A stretch of 42,375 nucleotides of DNA from JBBSHE01 sp038253325 (GTDB taxonomy: Bacteria; Actinomycetota; Actinomycetes; Propionibacteriales; Nocardioidaceae), in the NCBI GenBank assembly GCA_038253325.1, contig JBBSHE010000025.1, forward strand, positions 1-42,375. The letters are read 5' to 3'. The notes beneath the pieces were generated by a model. The model had not been told where the DNA came from. It saw only the letters and a list, made by a program, of their open reading frames with translations, and made no database searches. Shown in pieces: positions 16,041-23,729 of the stretch. The position numbers and the translations under genes are program-made. The stretch's first letter is position 1. Each line of letters begins with the position of its first letter.

Positions 16041-16098
16041 CACTACTCCCCGTTCCTGTTGCCGATGAACCCGAGCGATCCCCGTATCTCCGTCGTGC

Positions 16099-17100
16099 CT
16101 AGGAGAGGGGAGTCGAGTGCGCGGCAACGGATGTGGAAGGAGTTCCCATCGCCTGGGACGAGCAGTAGTTGAGCCCGAGCGCCGTGACAGCCGGCGCCGA
16201 CAGCAGGATTACCGGCAGGATCGCAACGAGCAGCGCGGCCGCCGACCCCGCGGCGGCGCGTGGACGGCTCAGTGGTGTGACGCCGCCGATCAGACGTCGT
16301 ATCCGAGAAGGGGACGTGGTTCCCCCCGCGCCCAGCGCAGCAGCCGGAACTGGTTGTGCAGCCAACGTCAGTAGGGCGTCGGCGACAACCAGGCGGTCAG
16401 TGCGGGCGCATGCAGCGTCGTCGGCCGCCATCTCGATCAACCGCCCGATCTCACCCCGGGCCACAGCGAACGCCTTCACCCGTGGGAATGCGTGGTCGAG
16501 TGCCTCCGCGGCGGCCAGCACCAGGTCGTGGCGCCCACGCAGATGCGCCCGTTCGTGCGCCAGCACAGACGCAAGCTGGATACTGCCCAACGTCGCCAGT
16601 GCGCCAGACGTGAGAACGATTCGCCGGCCACGTCCCGGCAGACAGTACGCAGCGGGCTGGTCATGCTCGACGACGGTCACGCCGAGATCTACGTCGGGTC
16701 TCCCGACTATCGCCAGAGTCTCGCGTTGACGGGCGCGGGTCACGAGGGCTGCACGGAAAGTCCGGGCCAGGCAGAAGGCGCACCGTCCGAGCACCGCAAC
16801 GGCCAGCACGGCCCCCGTCGCGCCCGACGCGGCACCGCCCGGCGCAGCGTACTGGGCTCGTAATGCCATCGCGCACGCAGTCAACAGGTCGGCCACGTCG
16901 GTGCTGATGCGTACGGTCGGCACCGTCAGCGCCACGCCGGCCAACACCGTCGAGGCCAGCATCGAGAAACTCAGCGCCTGCCATGCCAATATGCCAAGCC
17001 GTGGCTCGCGTTCGATGTATCGGGCGCCGCTCGTTAGCGTTCGCACACCCACCGTGGCCAGAACCACGCAGTAGGCAAGCAGCGCGAGGGCGACGATCAT
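16099..17100 (-). CDS. M56 family metallopeptidase (BlaR1/MecR1-like, no sensor domain)
   Basis: The 333-aa protein has an N-terminal helix pair, a zinc-protease segment with HExxH at His182-Glu183-His186 (VLAHERAHLRGRHDL) and a downstream acidic ligand region (EALDHAFP), and membrane helices near 35-60, 95-115 and 290-310. BlaR1-type proteins cleave the BlaI repressor when a C-terminal penicillin-binding domain senses drug; here the protein stops after the last helix, so another signal must be sensed. The start overlaps the blaI stop by 4 bp. The BlaI-M56 pair matches Rv1846c-Rv1845c of Mycobacterium tuberculosis in arrangement (known from the literature). Confidence 0.92.
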   Translation of the reverse strand: MIVALALLAYCVVLATVGVRTLTSGARYIEREPRLGILAWQALSFSMLASTVLAGVALTVPTVRISTDVADLLTACAMALRAQYAAPGGAASGATGAVLAVAVLGRCAFCLARTFRAALVTRARQRETLAIVGRPDVDLGVTVVEHDQPAAYCLPGRGRRIVLTSGALATLGSIQLASVLAHERAHLRGRHDLVLAAAEALDHAFPRVKAFAVARGEIGRLIEMAADDAACARTDRLVVADALLTLAAQPVPAAALGAGGTTSPSRIRRLIGGVTPLSRPRAAAGSAAALLVAILPVILLSAPAVTALGLNYCSSQAMGTPSTSVAAHSTPLS

Positions 17101-17468
17101 GCCTTGCCCTCTTTGCGTTTCGCGGCGCTGAGGCCTTCGCGCAGCTCCGCAGCCTCGGCTTCGTCGAGCCCGTCGAAGAAGTGCACCAAGGCAGCAGTCC
17201 GATCCGGCGTCGTCGCCAGCGCCTCCTCCATCAGCCGGGCCGCATACTCCTCTCGGGATGCCGTCGCGGCGTACCTGAACGCCCGACCGTCCTTGCGACG
17301 CACCAGCCAGCCCTTACGATGCAGAATCTCCATCACGGTCTGCACCGTGGTGTAGGCGATGTCTCGGTCGCGCTGGAGATCCTCGAGTACGCCGCGCACC
17401 AGCACCGGCTCACCGGCTGCCCACACTCGACCCATGATCGCGGCCTCGAGATCACCGAACTGCGGCAT
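17097..17468 (-). CDS. blaI: BlaI/MecI/CopY family transcriptional repressor
   Basis: The 123 aa are a winged helix (residues 1-75) followed by a dimerisation helix pair. Family signatures are FGDLEAAIMGRVWAAGEPVL, DIAYTTVQTVMEILHRKGWL and RRKDGRAFRYAATASREEYA. The stop overlaps the M56 gene by 4 bp, and CopC/CopD follows, so a repressor, its protease and a copper gene make one operon. The ATG has GGAGG about 9 nt upstream. A CTA-N7-TAG dyad sits 42 nt before it, consistent with autorepression. The family responds either to beta-lactams via BlaR1 or to copper (CopY); CopY has a C-terminal Cys motif that is absent here, so proteolytic control is more likely. Confidence 0.94.
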   Translation of the reverse strand: MPQFGDLEAAIMGRVWAAGEPVLVRGVLEDLQRDRDIAYTTVQTVMEILHRKGWLVRRKDGRAFRYAATASREEYAARLMEEALATTPDRTAALVHFFDGLDEAEAAELREGLSAAKRKEGKA

Positions 17469-17509
17469 ACCGCGCTACCTCCGACACTTCTCGATCGACT
17501 ACCCATACT

Positions 17510-17524
17510 CCTAGGGCCCATAGT
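17510..17524 (-). promoter_or_regulatory. candidate BlaI operator upstream of blaI
   Basis: On the minus strand the site reads ACTATGGGCCCTAGG, a CTA-N7-TAG dyad with a GGGCCC centre, 42 nt before the blaI ATG. It shares the CTA-N7-TAG frame, orientation and distance with the sites at 13234-13248 and 13971-13985. A nearby GACTACCCATA may add a partial half-site. Confidence 0.5.
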
Positions 17525-17536
17525 AGAGCGCGCAGA

Positions 17537-17575
17537 AACTGGTGATCAGAACTGGTGATCGGAACTGGTGATCAG
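17537..17575. repeat. three tandem 13-bp repeats at the end of the L,D-transpeptidase gene
   Basis: AACTGGTGATCAG, AACTGGTGATCGG and AACTGGTGATCAG follow head to tail with one mismatch. The last unit contains the transpeptidase stop codon (17572-17574). The repeat sits between that gene and the blaI promoter dyad. Three units without spacers exclude a CRISPR array. A slippage duplication or an mRNA 3'-end element is possible. Confidence 0.85.
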
Positions 17576-18828
17576 AGAGCCGAACCCGTTTGGTAGTTGT
17601 GCCATGAGACGTTCCAGTCGGTCCAGCCGTTGCCTGGCTCCATTGGCCGGTTGGAGCCGGTGACCTCGACCGGGTCACCGATGTGGGTCAACATGAACAG
17701 GAAGCGTGCGTTCGCTGGACTCATGCCCGTGCACCCGTGGCTCACGTTGTACTTGCCCTGTGCGTACACCGACCACGGGGCGGAGTGCAGGAACTCGCCA
17801 CTGTTGGTGAGCCGTTGCGCATAACGGACGTCGGGGATGTCGAAGAAATCCGGAGAGCTCTTCTTGATACCGATTGACGTGCCGACCATCCTGAGCGAGT
17901 TGATCTTCTCCATGATCACCTTGATGCCCGAACGCGTAGCCATGCCCGGAGCACCCGCGGTGATCGGGATCGTCCGGATCAGATTGCCGCTGACGTAGAT
18001 CTTCATGTGGTCGGTCGCGAGGTTCGCCTTCAAGATGATCGACTGTCCGATCGTGAACGACGACGTCGCGCCTTGTTGTCCGAAGACCCCGTTGCCCGCG
18101 TTGGCTCCGTTGACGTCGACGTTCACGGTGACCTTGGTACCGGGCTTCCAGTAGGTCTTCGGCCGCCAGTGCGCCTCGTTGTCGCTGACCCAGTACCACG
18201 AGCCCGCCTGCTGCGGCGTGGACGTGACCGTCATCCGCTTCTCGAAGCTCGCCCGGTCGGTCACCGGCAGATCGAACTTCACGAACACCGGCATCGCCAC
18301 GCCGACCGTCGAACCCGACGCTGGCTGGATGGTGGGGTACGTCTGCTGGTCGAGCGTCAGAGCTGCCGTCTTGAACAGGAACGTGCGGTGCCTGGCCAGC
18401 CCTGCAGCATCGGTCGCGGCGGCGCGCACGACGTACCGGGAAGCTGGGTCGAGCAGCGCCGAGGCAGTCCACCTGGTCCTGTCCGCGTTGAACGTACCCG
18501 AAATCCGAGACCGACCGTGCTGCCGGAGCACAACCCGGCTCAAGGTGCCGTCGGCGACCGACACCGACACCGCCGTGTCCACCGCCACCGTCGAATGCGG
18601 CTTGACGTTGGTCCTCAGCTTGGCAACCGAGACCTTCGGAGTCGTCGACGGCGACCTGCGAGCTGGGACACCATTACCAGGTACGTTGGCGCCATTGGGG
18701 TTGCCGGCATGGCTGGTGCCGGCCTGCCTGCCCGGGCTGTTGCATCCCGCGACCAGCACGGCTAGCGCAAGCAAGCCTGCTGCCGACGCAGCCAGGTGTC
18801 GCGATGCGCTTCGCCGCATGCTTGGCAC
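17572..18828 (-). CDS. lipoprotein L,D-transpeptidase with Ig-like domains (YkuD)
   Basis: The 418-aa protein has a lipoprotein signal with lipobox LVAGC (Cys29), two beta-rich Ig-like regions (about 70-150 and 150-255) as in LdtMt2, and a YkuD catalytic domain (about 260-385). The active site is SHGCTGMSPANARF with Cys366, and an upstream His in HSAPWSVYAQGKYNV. It makes 3-3 crosslinks in peptidoglycan and is not blocked by most penicillins. The usual Asn after the motif (HGCxN) is Gly here, a variant common in actinomycetes. It lies upstream of blaI on the same strand, 104 nt apart, so cell-wall and BlaI regulation may be linked; no operator is seen before it except a half-site at 18856-18864. 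Confidence 0.93.
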   Translation of the reverse strand: MPSMRRSASRHLAASAAGLLALAVLVAGCNSPGRQAGTSHAGNPNGANVPGNGVPARRSPSTTPKVSVAKLRTNVKPHSTVAVDTAVSVSVADGTLSRVVLRQHGRSRISGTFNADRTRWTASALLDPASRYVVRAAATDAAGLARHRTFLFKTAALTLDQQTYPTIQPASGSTVGVAMPVFVKFDLPVTDRASFEKRMTVTSTPQQAGSWYWVSDNEAHWRPKTYWKPGTKVTVNVDVNGANAGNGVFGQQGATSSFTIGQSIILKANLATDHMKIYVSGNLIRTIPITAGAPGMATRSGIKVIMEKINSLRMVGTSIGIKKSSPDFFDIPDVRYAQRLTNSGEFLHSAPWSVYAQGKYNVSHGCTGMSPANARFLFMLTHIGDPVEVTGSNRPMEPGNGWTDWNVSWHNYQTGSAL

Positions 18829-18918
18829 TCCCTCTCGTCCACGTCGTCTTTCGAGCCTAACAAGTGCGGCGGATGAAGCCGAACTCGACGCGAGAGGAGA
18901 CTCGGGTTTGGCCGTTGC

Positions 18919-19584
18919 TCAGGCGGCGCCGAGCTCGAAGGCGTGGCCACCTACGCGCCACTCCAAAACCCCGTCGACTGCTCGACGTGCCGTCAGCCCG
19001 TGGGCGGTCAACAATCGTACTGCCTCGTGCGCGAGCATGCAGTACTTGCCGCGGCAGTAGGCGACGATCTCATGGTCGCACGGGAGCTCCGCAAGCCGGT
19101 CAGAGAGCCGTTCGACGGGCATGTGTATTGCGCCGGGAAGGTGACCTGCGGCGTACTCAGAGGCCGGCCGGACGTCGAGGACGACGATGTCCCCGGTCTT
19201 GAGACGGCGCAGAAGTTCGTTGGTGTCAACTGCGTCGGTGTCTGCCCACCCGAGATGGGCTCGCCGGGCCAGGTCGGTCTGCGGCCGGTAGCGTTGGGCA
19301 ACCTTGTGGAGCTGATCCACCAGGCCGGCTATCTCGTCACCGGCGAGGGAGTAGTAGACCCGTTTGCCCTCACGTCTGGCCATCACGACACCGCTCTCCC
19401 GAAGCGTCTGCAAATGGGCGGAGCAGGTGCTCATTCCCAACTCTGCCACCGACGCAAGATCCTCGACGCTGCGAGGGCCCTGGGCGAGGAGGTCGATCAG
19501 CTCGAGACGCTTGGGGCTACCGAGCACCTTGCCGACCACGGCGAACTCTGCGAACAGCGCATCCTTGGTGGCTCGGTCACCCAT
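18919..19584 (-). CDS. ArsR-type repressor fused to a rhodanese domain
   Basis: The 221-aa protein has an ArsR winged helix (1-95; recognition region LGMSTCSAHLQTLRESGVV with Cys54 and wing RREGKRVYYSL) and a rhodanese domain (120-221) with active-site loop YCRGKYC (Cys177, Cys182). Such fusions are thought to sense sulfur species or arsenic through their thiols; sulfide/persulfide is favoured here by the MBL-rhodanese partner. The frame is open to 19881, but the ATG at 19584 gives the usual start and an 8-bp overlap with the MFS gene. It is the last gene of a three-gene operon and likely represses it through the palindrome at 22291-22316. Confidence 0.92.
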   Translation of the reverse strand: MGDRATKDALFAEFAVVGKVLGSPKRLELIDLLAQGPRSVEDLASVAELGMSTCSAHLQTLRESGVVMARREGKRVYYSLAGDEIAGLVDQLHKVAQRYRPQTDLARRAHLGWADTDAVDTNELLRRLKTGDIVVLDVRPASEYAAGHLPGAIHMPVERLSDRLAELPCDHEIVAYCRGKYCMLAHEAVRLLTAHGLTARRAVDGVLEWRVGGHAFELGAA

Positions 19585-20884
19585 CGCTGATCTCCTCTGC
19601 CGTGATGGTCTCGAGTCGGTCGCGAGTCTCGTACATGCGTAGTGCGACCACGAGCCCGGAGGCGCCGGTGAGAACGGCGACCGTCCACACCGCGGCCCGG
19701 ACGCCGACAGCGTCGGCGATGACCCCTGCGAGCAGGGCTCCGACAGCGAAGCCGCCATCGCGCCAGAGCCGGTAGACCCCGATCGAGCGGGCGCGCCAGG
19801 CTGGGTGCGCGACGTCACCGATCGAGGCAAGCAGGGTGGGATAGACCATCGCGGTGCCGGCGCCGAGTAGCACCGCGGCAAAGGCCCAGGCGAGGAACGT
19901 GTCGCCGAGCGCCATCCCTGCCAACGCGACGGCCTGGACCCACATGCCGCCGACGATCATCCACTTGCGTCCCCACCTGTCGGACAAGGCGCCAGTGAAG
20001 AGTTGGCCGACGCCCCAGATGGCCGGGTAGAGCGCTGCCAAAACGCCGATCTTGCCTACCGAGAGGCCCGCGGCGGCGAACAGGATTGGGAACAGGCCCC
20101 AGGCGAGGCCGTCGTTGAGGTTGTTGACCAGCCCTGCCTGGCTGGCCGCGGACAGCGCGGGCTCGCGGAAGCTGGTCTGGGTGAAGACCTGACCGCTGGT
20201 GAGCTGGTCGTGGAGGTCGTCATGCTTGCCGTCGTCTCGGGCGACGTAGCCGACCGCCTCCAGTCGGGCATGCTCTCGAGTTTCCTTCACTACGAATGCG
20301 GAAAGCCCGAGGCCGAGCGCCGCGAACACGATACCGAGCAAGAACGGCGCCGGACGCAGCCCGTAGGACTCAGCCAGGTAACCGGTGACCAAGGCCGTGA
20401 GCGCCACTGCGGCGTAGCCAGCGGCCTCGTTGAGACCCATCGCGAGACCTCGACGCGCAGGGCCGACGAGGTCGATCTTCATGACCACGGTGGTGGACCA
20501 GGTCATGCCCTGGCTGATCCCGAGCAGCACGTTGGCCACGACAATCCAGGTCCACGACGGCGCCCAGATCAGCATCAGCGGCACCGGCACGGCGACCAAC
20601 CAGCCGCCGACCAGTACCGGCTTGCGGCCATACCGGTCCATCCAGGTGCCCGCGAAGTAGTTCGTTGTGGCCTTTGCGAGCCCGAAGGCCAGGATGAAAG
20701 TCAGGCCGGCGGTGTAGGCGCGGAGGCCGAACTCACGCTCGCCGAGCAGCGGCAGGACCGTTCGTTCCTGGCCGAGCATGCCGCCGACCAATGCGTTGAC
20801 CGCGACCAGGAGGGCGAATTGAGCGACGTTCTGCCGTAGCCCCAGATCGATTCGCCGAGCGCCTACGGCGGCTTCCCGCACCAT
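19577..20884 (-). CDS. MFS transporter
   Basis: The protein is about 435 aa with twelve predicted helices. The motif-A loop appears as GTWMDRYGRKPVLVGG between helices 2 and 3, and again in the second half as GALSDRWGRKWMIVGG. A conserved motif-C-like stretch is seen in GWLVAVPVPLMLIWAP. The substrate is unknown. Genes of this type with ArsR-rhodanese and MBL-rhodanese partners are common in actinomycetes and may export a sulfur or arsenic compound (inference). ATG 20884 leaves 8 nt to the upstream stop; an in-frame start at 20932 would overlap the MBL gene by 40 bp. Confidence 0.9.
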   Translation of the reverse strand: MVREAAVGARRIDLGLRQNVAQFALLVAVNALVGGMLGQERTVLPLLGEREFGLRAYTAGLTFILAFGLAKATTNYFAGTWMDRYGRKPVLVGGWLVAVPVPLMLIWAPSWTWIVVANVLLGISQGMTWSTTVVMKIDLVGPARRGLAMGLNEAAGYAAVALTALVTGYLAESYGLRPAPFLLGIVFAALGLGLSAFVVKETREHARLEAVGYVARDDGKHDDLHDQLTSGQVFTQTSFREPALSAASQAGLVNNLNDGLAWGLFPILFAAAGLSVGKIGVLAALYPAIWGVGQLFTGALSDRWGRKWMIVGGMWVQAVALAGMALGDTFLAWAFAAVLLGAGTAMVYPTLLASIGDVAHPAWRARSIGVYRLWRDGGFAVGALLAGVIADAVGVRAAVWTVAVLTGASGLVVALRMYETRDRLETITAEEISDG

Positions 20885-20892
20885 CGGACCCA

Positions 20893-22248
20893 CTACTCCA
20901 CCTGCAGTGACTTCCCGGTCACCTCGGCCCACCTGTCTGGGCCGCCGTCGAAGACCGCCACGTCACGGCGGCCCCCACGCGCCAGCAAACTGGCGGCGCC
21001 CATCGCGCGCTCGCCGTGACCACACATCATCACGGTCGGCTCTGCCGGCAGGTCACCGGCGCGGGTGACCAGGTCACCGAGCTCGAGATGATCGGCTCCC
21101 GGGACGTGGCCGGACGCGAACTCGGTGTCCTGCCGGATGTCAAGCACCCGCCTTTCAGCCATAGCGTCGGCGTTGACCAGCGGGATTGCCGTCGTCGACT
21201 CGCCGGCGGCCGCCCATGAGGCGAGTCCGCCGTCGAGCTCACCCAGGATCTGGTCATAGCCGATCTTTCGGGCCTGCCACACGATCTCGGCTGGGTCCTG
21301 GTCGGCGTTTCGCAGGATCACCAGCGGCTTCTCGGCCGGGATCAACCACCCAAGCCAGGTCGCGAACGCCGGCCGCAGCGCGATGGACACCGACCCCGGC
21401 AGATGGCCGGCGGCGAAGTCGACGATCGGACGCACGTCGACCACCTCCGCACCCGACGCCTGAAGACCGCCGACCTCAGCCGGAATGAGCGGGTGCAGCA
21501 CGTCGCCCTCGACCAGGGTTGGCCCGCGCCGATTGACTTCACCGAGCCGCAAGAAATAGGGGGGAAAGCTGCCCAGCGACTCGAGCAGTTTCGTGACGAA
21601 CGCGTCCTCGCTCTCGGCACCGAACAGGGCGTTCGTAGCTCGTTCGGTCCCGATCGTCGACGTGCGCTCAGCCCCAGGAGGTGCGGAGCAGAACGACCCA
21701 GCCCCGTGGGTCGGCCACACCGCGACGTCGTCGTCGAACTCGGCCAACCGTTGCAGAGACTTGTACTGCGCACGCGCCAGCTCCTCCGTGCGATCGATGG
21801 AGACGAGATCCGTGCGTGCTGCCGACCCCACGATCAGCGAACCGCCGGTGAACACGCCCAGCACCCGCGAGCCGTCGAGCAGCGCGAACGCGATGTGTTC
21901 ATCGGTGTGACCCGGAGTCGCCAGCGTCCGCAGCGTCAGCCCGCCCAGGTCGATCTCGTCACCGTCGGTCAGGCCGACGTGCGGGAACTCCCGGTGCCCG
22001 GCAGCCGACGCCAACACCCGCGCGCCTTCGGTTGCCGCGAGCTGCACCGCACCGCTCAGGAAGTCCGCGTGCAAATGCGTGTCCGCGGCGTATGCCACCT
22101 TCAAGCTCCGGCGTTTCGCCGCCGCCCGAATTGCCCTCAGGTCCCGACTGGCATCGACGGCGAGCGCGCGCCCATCGGCTAGGTCCACCAGGTACGTCGT
22201 GTTACCGAGTCCTTCGTCCACCAACGTCATCACACTGACGTCACCCAT
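20893..22248 (-). CDS. MBL-fold hydrolase with two rhodanese domains (persulfide-dioxygenase-like)
   Basis: The 451-aa protein has an N-terminal metallo-beta-lactamase domain (1-250). Metal motif: ADTHLHADFLSG (His58, His60, Asp62), further ligands in ATPGHTDEHIAF and WPTHGAGSF. Two rhodanese modules follow: one without catalytic Cys (VVDVRPIVDFAAGHLPGS), and one with active loop MMCGHGERA near the end. The usual THxHxDH ends in Phe instead of the last His, which fits a one-iron ETHE1/PDO-like site. It probably oxidises or transfers persulfide sulfur. The frame is open to 22323, but ATG 22248 matches the family start and leaves the operator at 22291-22316 outside the gene. Confidence 0.92.
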   Translation of the reverse strand: MGDVSVMTLVDEGLGNTTYLVDLADGRALAVDASRDLRAIRAAAKRRSLKVAYAADTHLHADFLSGAVQLAATEGARVLASAAGHREFPHVGLTDGDEIDLGGLTLRTLATPGHTDEHIAFALLDGSRVLGVFTGGSLIVGSAARTDLVSIDRTEELARAQYKSLQRLAEFDDDVAVWPTHGAGSFCSAPPGAERTSTIGTERATNALFGAESEDAFVTKLLESLGSFPPYFLRLGEVNRRGPTLVEGDVLHPLIPAEVGGLQASGAEVVDVRPIVDFAAGHLPGSVSIALRPAFATWLGWLIPAEKPLVILRNADQDPAEIVWQARKIGYDQILGELDGGLASWAAAGESTTAIPLVNADAMAERRVLDIRQDTEFASGHVPGADHLELGDLVTRAGDLPAEPTVMMCGHGERAMGAASLLARGGRRDVAVFDGGPDRWAEVTGKSLQVE

Positions 22249-22290
22249 CCCCCTCACCTCCACACATTCCGTCGCCGGAGCATACAGTAT

Positions 22291-22316
22291 CTCATTCCAT
22301 TGACCGTTGGAATGAG
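22291..22316. promoter_or_regulatory. palindromic operator, probably for the ArsR-rhodanese repressor
   Basis: CTCATTCCA (22291-22299) and TGGAATGAG (22308-22316) are perfect 9-bp arms around an 8-nt spacer, 43 nt before the MBL-rhodanese start. ArsR-family repressors bind such AT-containing inverted repeats at promoters. The only ArsR-type regulator of the operon is encoded by its last gene, so it is the natural ligand. Confidence 0.75.
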
Positions 22317-22374
22317 TGATCATCCCTCGGCGCGTCTAAGCGTGCCCCCTGGCCGATCCTCCTTCAGGCATCGG

Positions 22375-22698
22375 TCAGGCGAGGCCGAGCAAGACCACCA
22401 GAGCGCGCGACAGGGCGAGCAGGTCGGTGTCGGCGACTGCGCCGATGCGCTGGCTGAGCTTGGAGCGGGGCATGGTGGTGAGCTTGTCGACCATGATGCT
22501 GCTGGGCTGGTCGAGCCCGGGCGATTCAGGGCCCAGCCGGATCCGCAGCAGCGGGATCTCGGTGGGGTCGCTGGTCAGCGGGCAGATCGTGATCGAGTCG
22601 GTGGCGTCGAATCGGTCGTCCTGGACGACGAGCACGGGGCGCGGCTTACCGGCATAGTGCTTGCCGCCGGCGGCGGTCCAGAGTTCGCCGCGCCTCAC
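22375..22698 (-). CDS. MazF/PemK-type mRNA interferase toxin
   Basis: The 107 aa begin GTG with the typical RRGELWTAAGG start, then KPRPVLVVQDDRF, the TICPLTSD strand and MVDKLTTMPRSKLSQRIGAV, which fit the PemK/MazF fold over full length. The family cleaves mRNA at short sequences and is neutralised by its antitoxin. The GTG (22698-22696) overlaps the antitoxin stop by 4 bp (22695-22698). A start 27 nt upstream is possible but would lie inside the antitoxin gene. Confidence 0.92.
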   Translation of the reverse strand: MRRGELWTAAGGKHYAGKPRPVLVVQDDRFDATDSITICPLTSDPTEIPLLRIRLGPESPGLDQPSSIMVDKLTTMPRSKLSQRIGAVADTDLLALSRALVVLLGLA

Positions 22699-22928
22699 GC
22701 CCCATCCTCGTCGTCGCCGGACCACGAGATGGCGTCGACGAATGCCTGATCCTCCGCCTCGTACGAACTAGCAGCAGCGAGCGCGGACTGTCGATGTGCC
22801 TCCGCGGCGAACCCCGGCGCCCGCACGTCGGGCACCCAGATCTGCACCGGCCGTAGCCCTTGGCGACGCAATCGCGCGCGATGCGCGGCCACTCGTTCAC
22901 GAACTTGCGGCGTGTCATGATCGGCCAT
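22695..22928 (-). CDS. antitoxin of the MazEF type (DUF3018 family)
   Basis: The 77-aa protein starts at ATG 22928. It has an Arg-rich segment (VRERVAAHRARLRRQGLRP) followed by VQIWVPDVRAPGFAAEAHRQ, which is the DUF3018 signature, and an acidic tail (DDEDGA) expected to wrap the toxin. It is encoded directly before the MazF gene with a 4-bp overlap, the normal antitoxin-first order. Such modules often mark mobile or accessory DNA. Confidence 0.9.
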   Translation of the reverse strand: MADHDTPQVRERVAAHRARLRRQGLRPVQIWVPDVRAPGFAAEAHRQSALAAASSYEAEDQAFVDAISWSGDDEDGA

Positions 22929-23179
22929 GCCTCAAAGTTACATGTAACTGGGCTCGAAGTACACATCAGCATGCGCTGCGGGATCGGCTCGCGAGAACGT
23001 GGTCGAGGCTCCGACTCAACTCGCTGGTGCCGCGAATCGTCGCCCTCAGCGGTTCGACTTGCGGAACCGCGCGGGCCCCGTTCGCAGGTACCCTGGGTTG
23101 CCTCACGTCAAGACACCCAGGAACGAGTTTTCGTTGACTCAGCTGGTCCTGTCCGTGTTGCGGGGTGGTTTGACTGGTT

Positions 23180-23336
23180 GGCGGCTGGCTACCTTTCGAA
23201 CCTTCACCGGCACTTCTATCCCGCCTTCGGAGGCGGCCGATGGCGAAGATCCTGCCATCGACGATCCAGGACTGGGTGACCAAGGCATCGGCCAACGGGC
23301 TGTCTGGCCGCTCGATCCGCAAGTGCCGCACAGCGT
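23180..23336 (+). pseudogene. remnant of a tyrosine recombinase (phage-type integrase), N-terminal arm/SAM-like domain
   Basis: Two adjacent pieces in different frames fit integrase sequence: SNLHRHFYPAFGG (about 23194-23232) and MAKILPSTIQDWVTKASANGLSGRSIRK (from 23240), the core-binding region that precedes the catalytic domain. One base missing near 23237-23240 would join them. Nothing of the catalytic Arg/His/Tyr domain follows; the reading passes into an ArsR fragment at about 23340. The gene is dead. It marks an old integration event beside the MazEF pair. Confidence 0.65.
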
Positions 23337-23729
23337 CGCCGTGTCCCTTCCGTGTTCGCCTGGCCGCACTTCATCGTGACCCACGTCGTCCCCGGAGTGT
23401 TCGAGCTGACGTATGGCGCCCGTGCAGTCGGTCGCGTCTGGGAAGACCTCGGGTCGAAGACGCACGATGACGGCGATCCGCTCGGTGCCTTGTTGGGGCG
23501 AAGCCGTGCGACCATTCTCAGCCTTCTCGAGGTCCCGATGTCCACGACGGAGATCGCTCGCCTGCTCAACCAGACACCGGCGACGACAAGCCGCCACCTT
23601 TCTGTCCTGAAGGACAGCGGGCTGGCCACTAGTTGGCGGTTGGGACGCAGCGTGCTGTACCGGCAGACGCCGCTCGCCGCTTCCCTCACGTCTGTGAGCG
23701 ATCAGGTCAATGGTGTTGCAGGCGGGTGA
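23337..23729 (+). pseudogene. C-terminal fragment of an ArsR-type (DUF5937-like) regulator
   Basis: Open reading from GTG 23352 gives 125 aa: VFAWPHFIVTHVVPGVFEL, then GARAVGRVWE, then a winged helix with LLGRSRATILSLLEVPM, TTEIARLLNQTPATTSRHLS and SGLATSWRLGRSVLYRQT. Full-length family members are about 300 aa, so the N-terminal half is missing. The conserved lead VSLPS before VFAWP appears only with a frame change at about 23346-23352. The deleted N-terminus begins where the integrase remnant ends, so the scar joins two broken genes. A short DNA-binding protein may still be made, but it is likely nonfunctional. Confidence 0.65.

Noticed and set aside
17537..17575. The triple 13-bp repeat as a mini CRISPR
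   Set aside because: Units are directly adjacent without spacers, only three copies, and no cas genes are near.
18856..18864. CCTAACAAG before the L,D-transpeptidase start as a fourth BlaI operator
   Set aside because: Only one half of the dyad matches; no second half at the right distance, so not listed as a site.
23240..23470. A 76-aa plus-strand frame as an intact small gene
   Set aside because: Only the first 28 residues fit integrase sequence; the rest is a frame shadow of the ArsR fragment, so treated as a relic.
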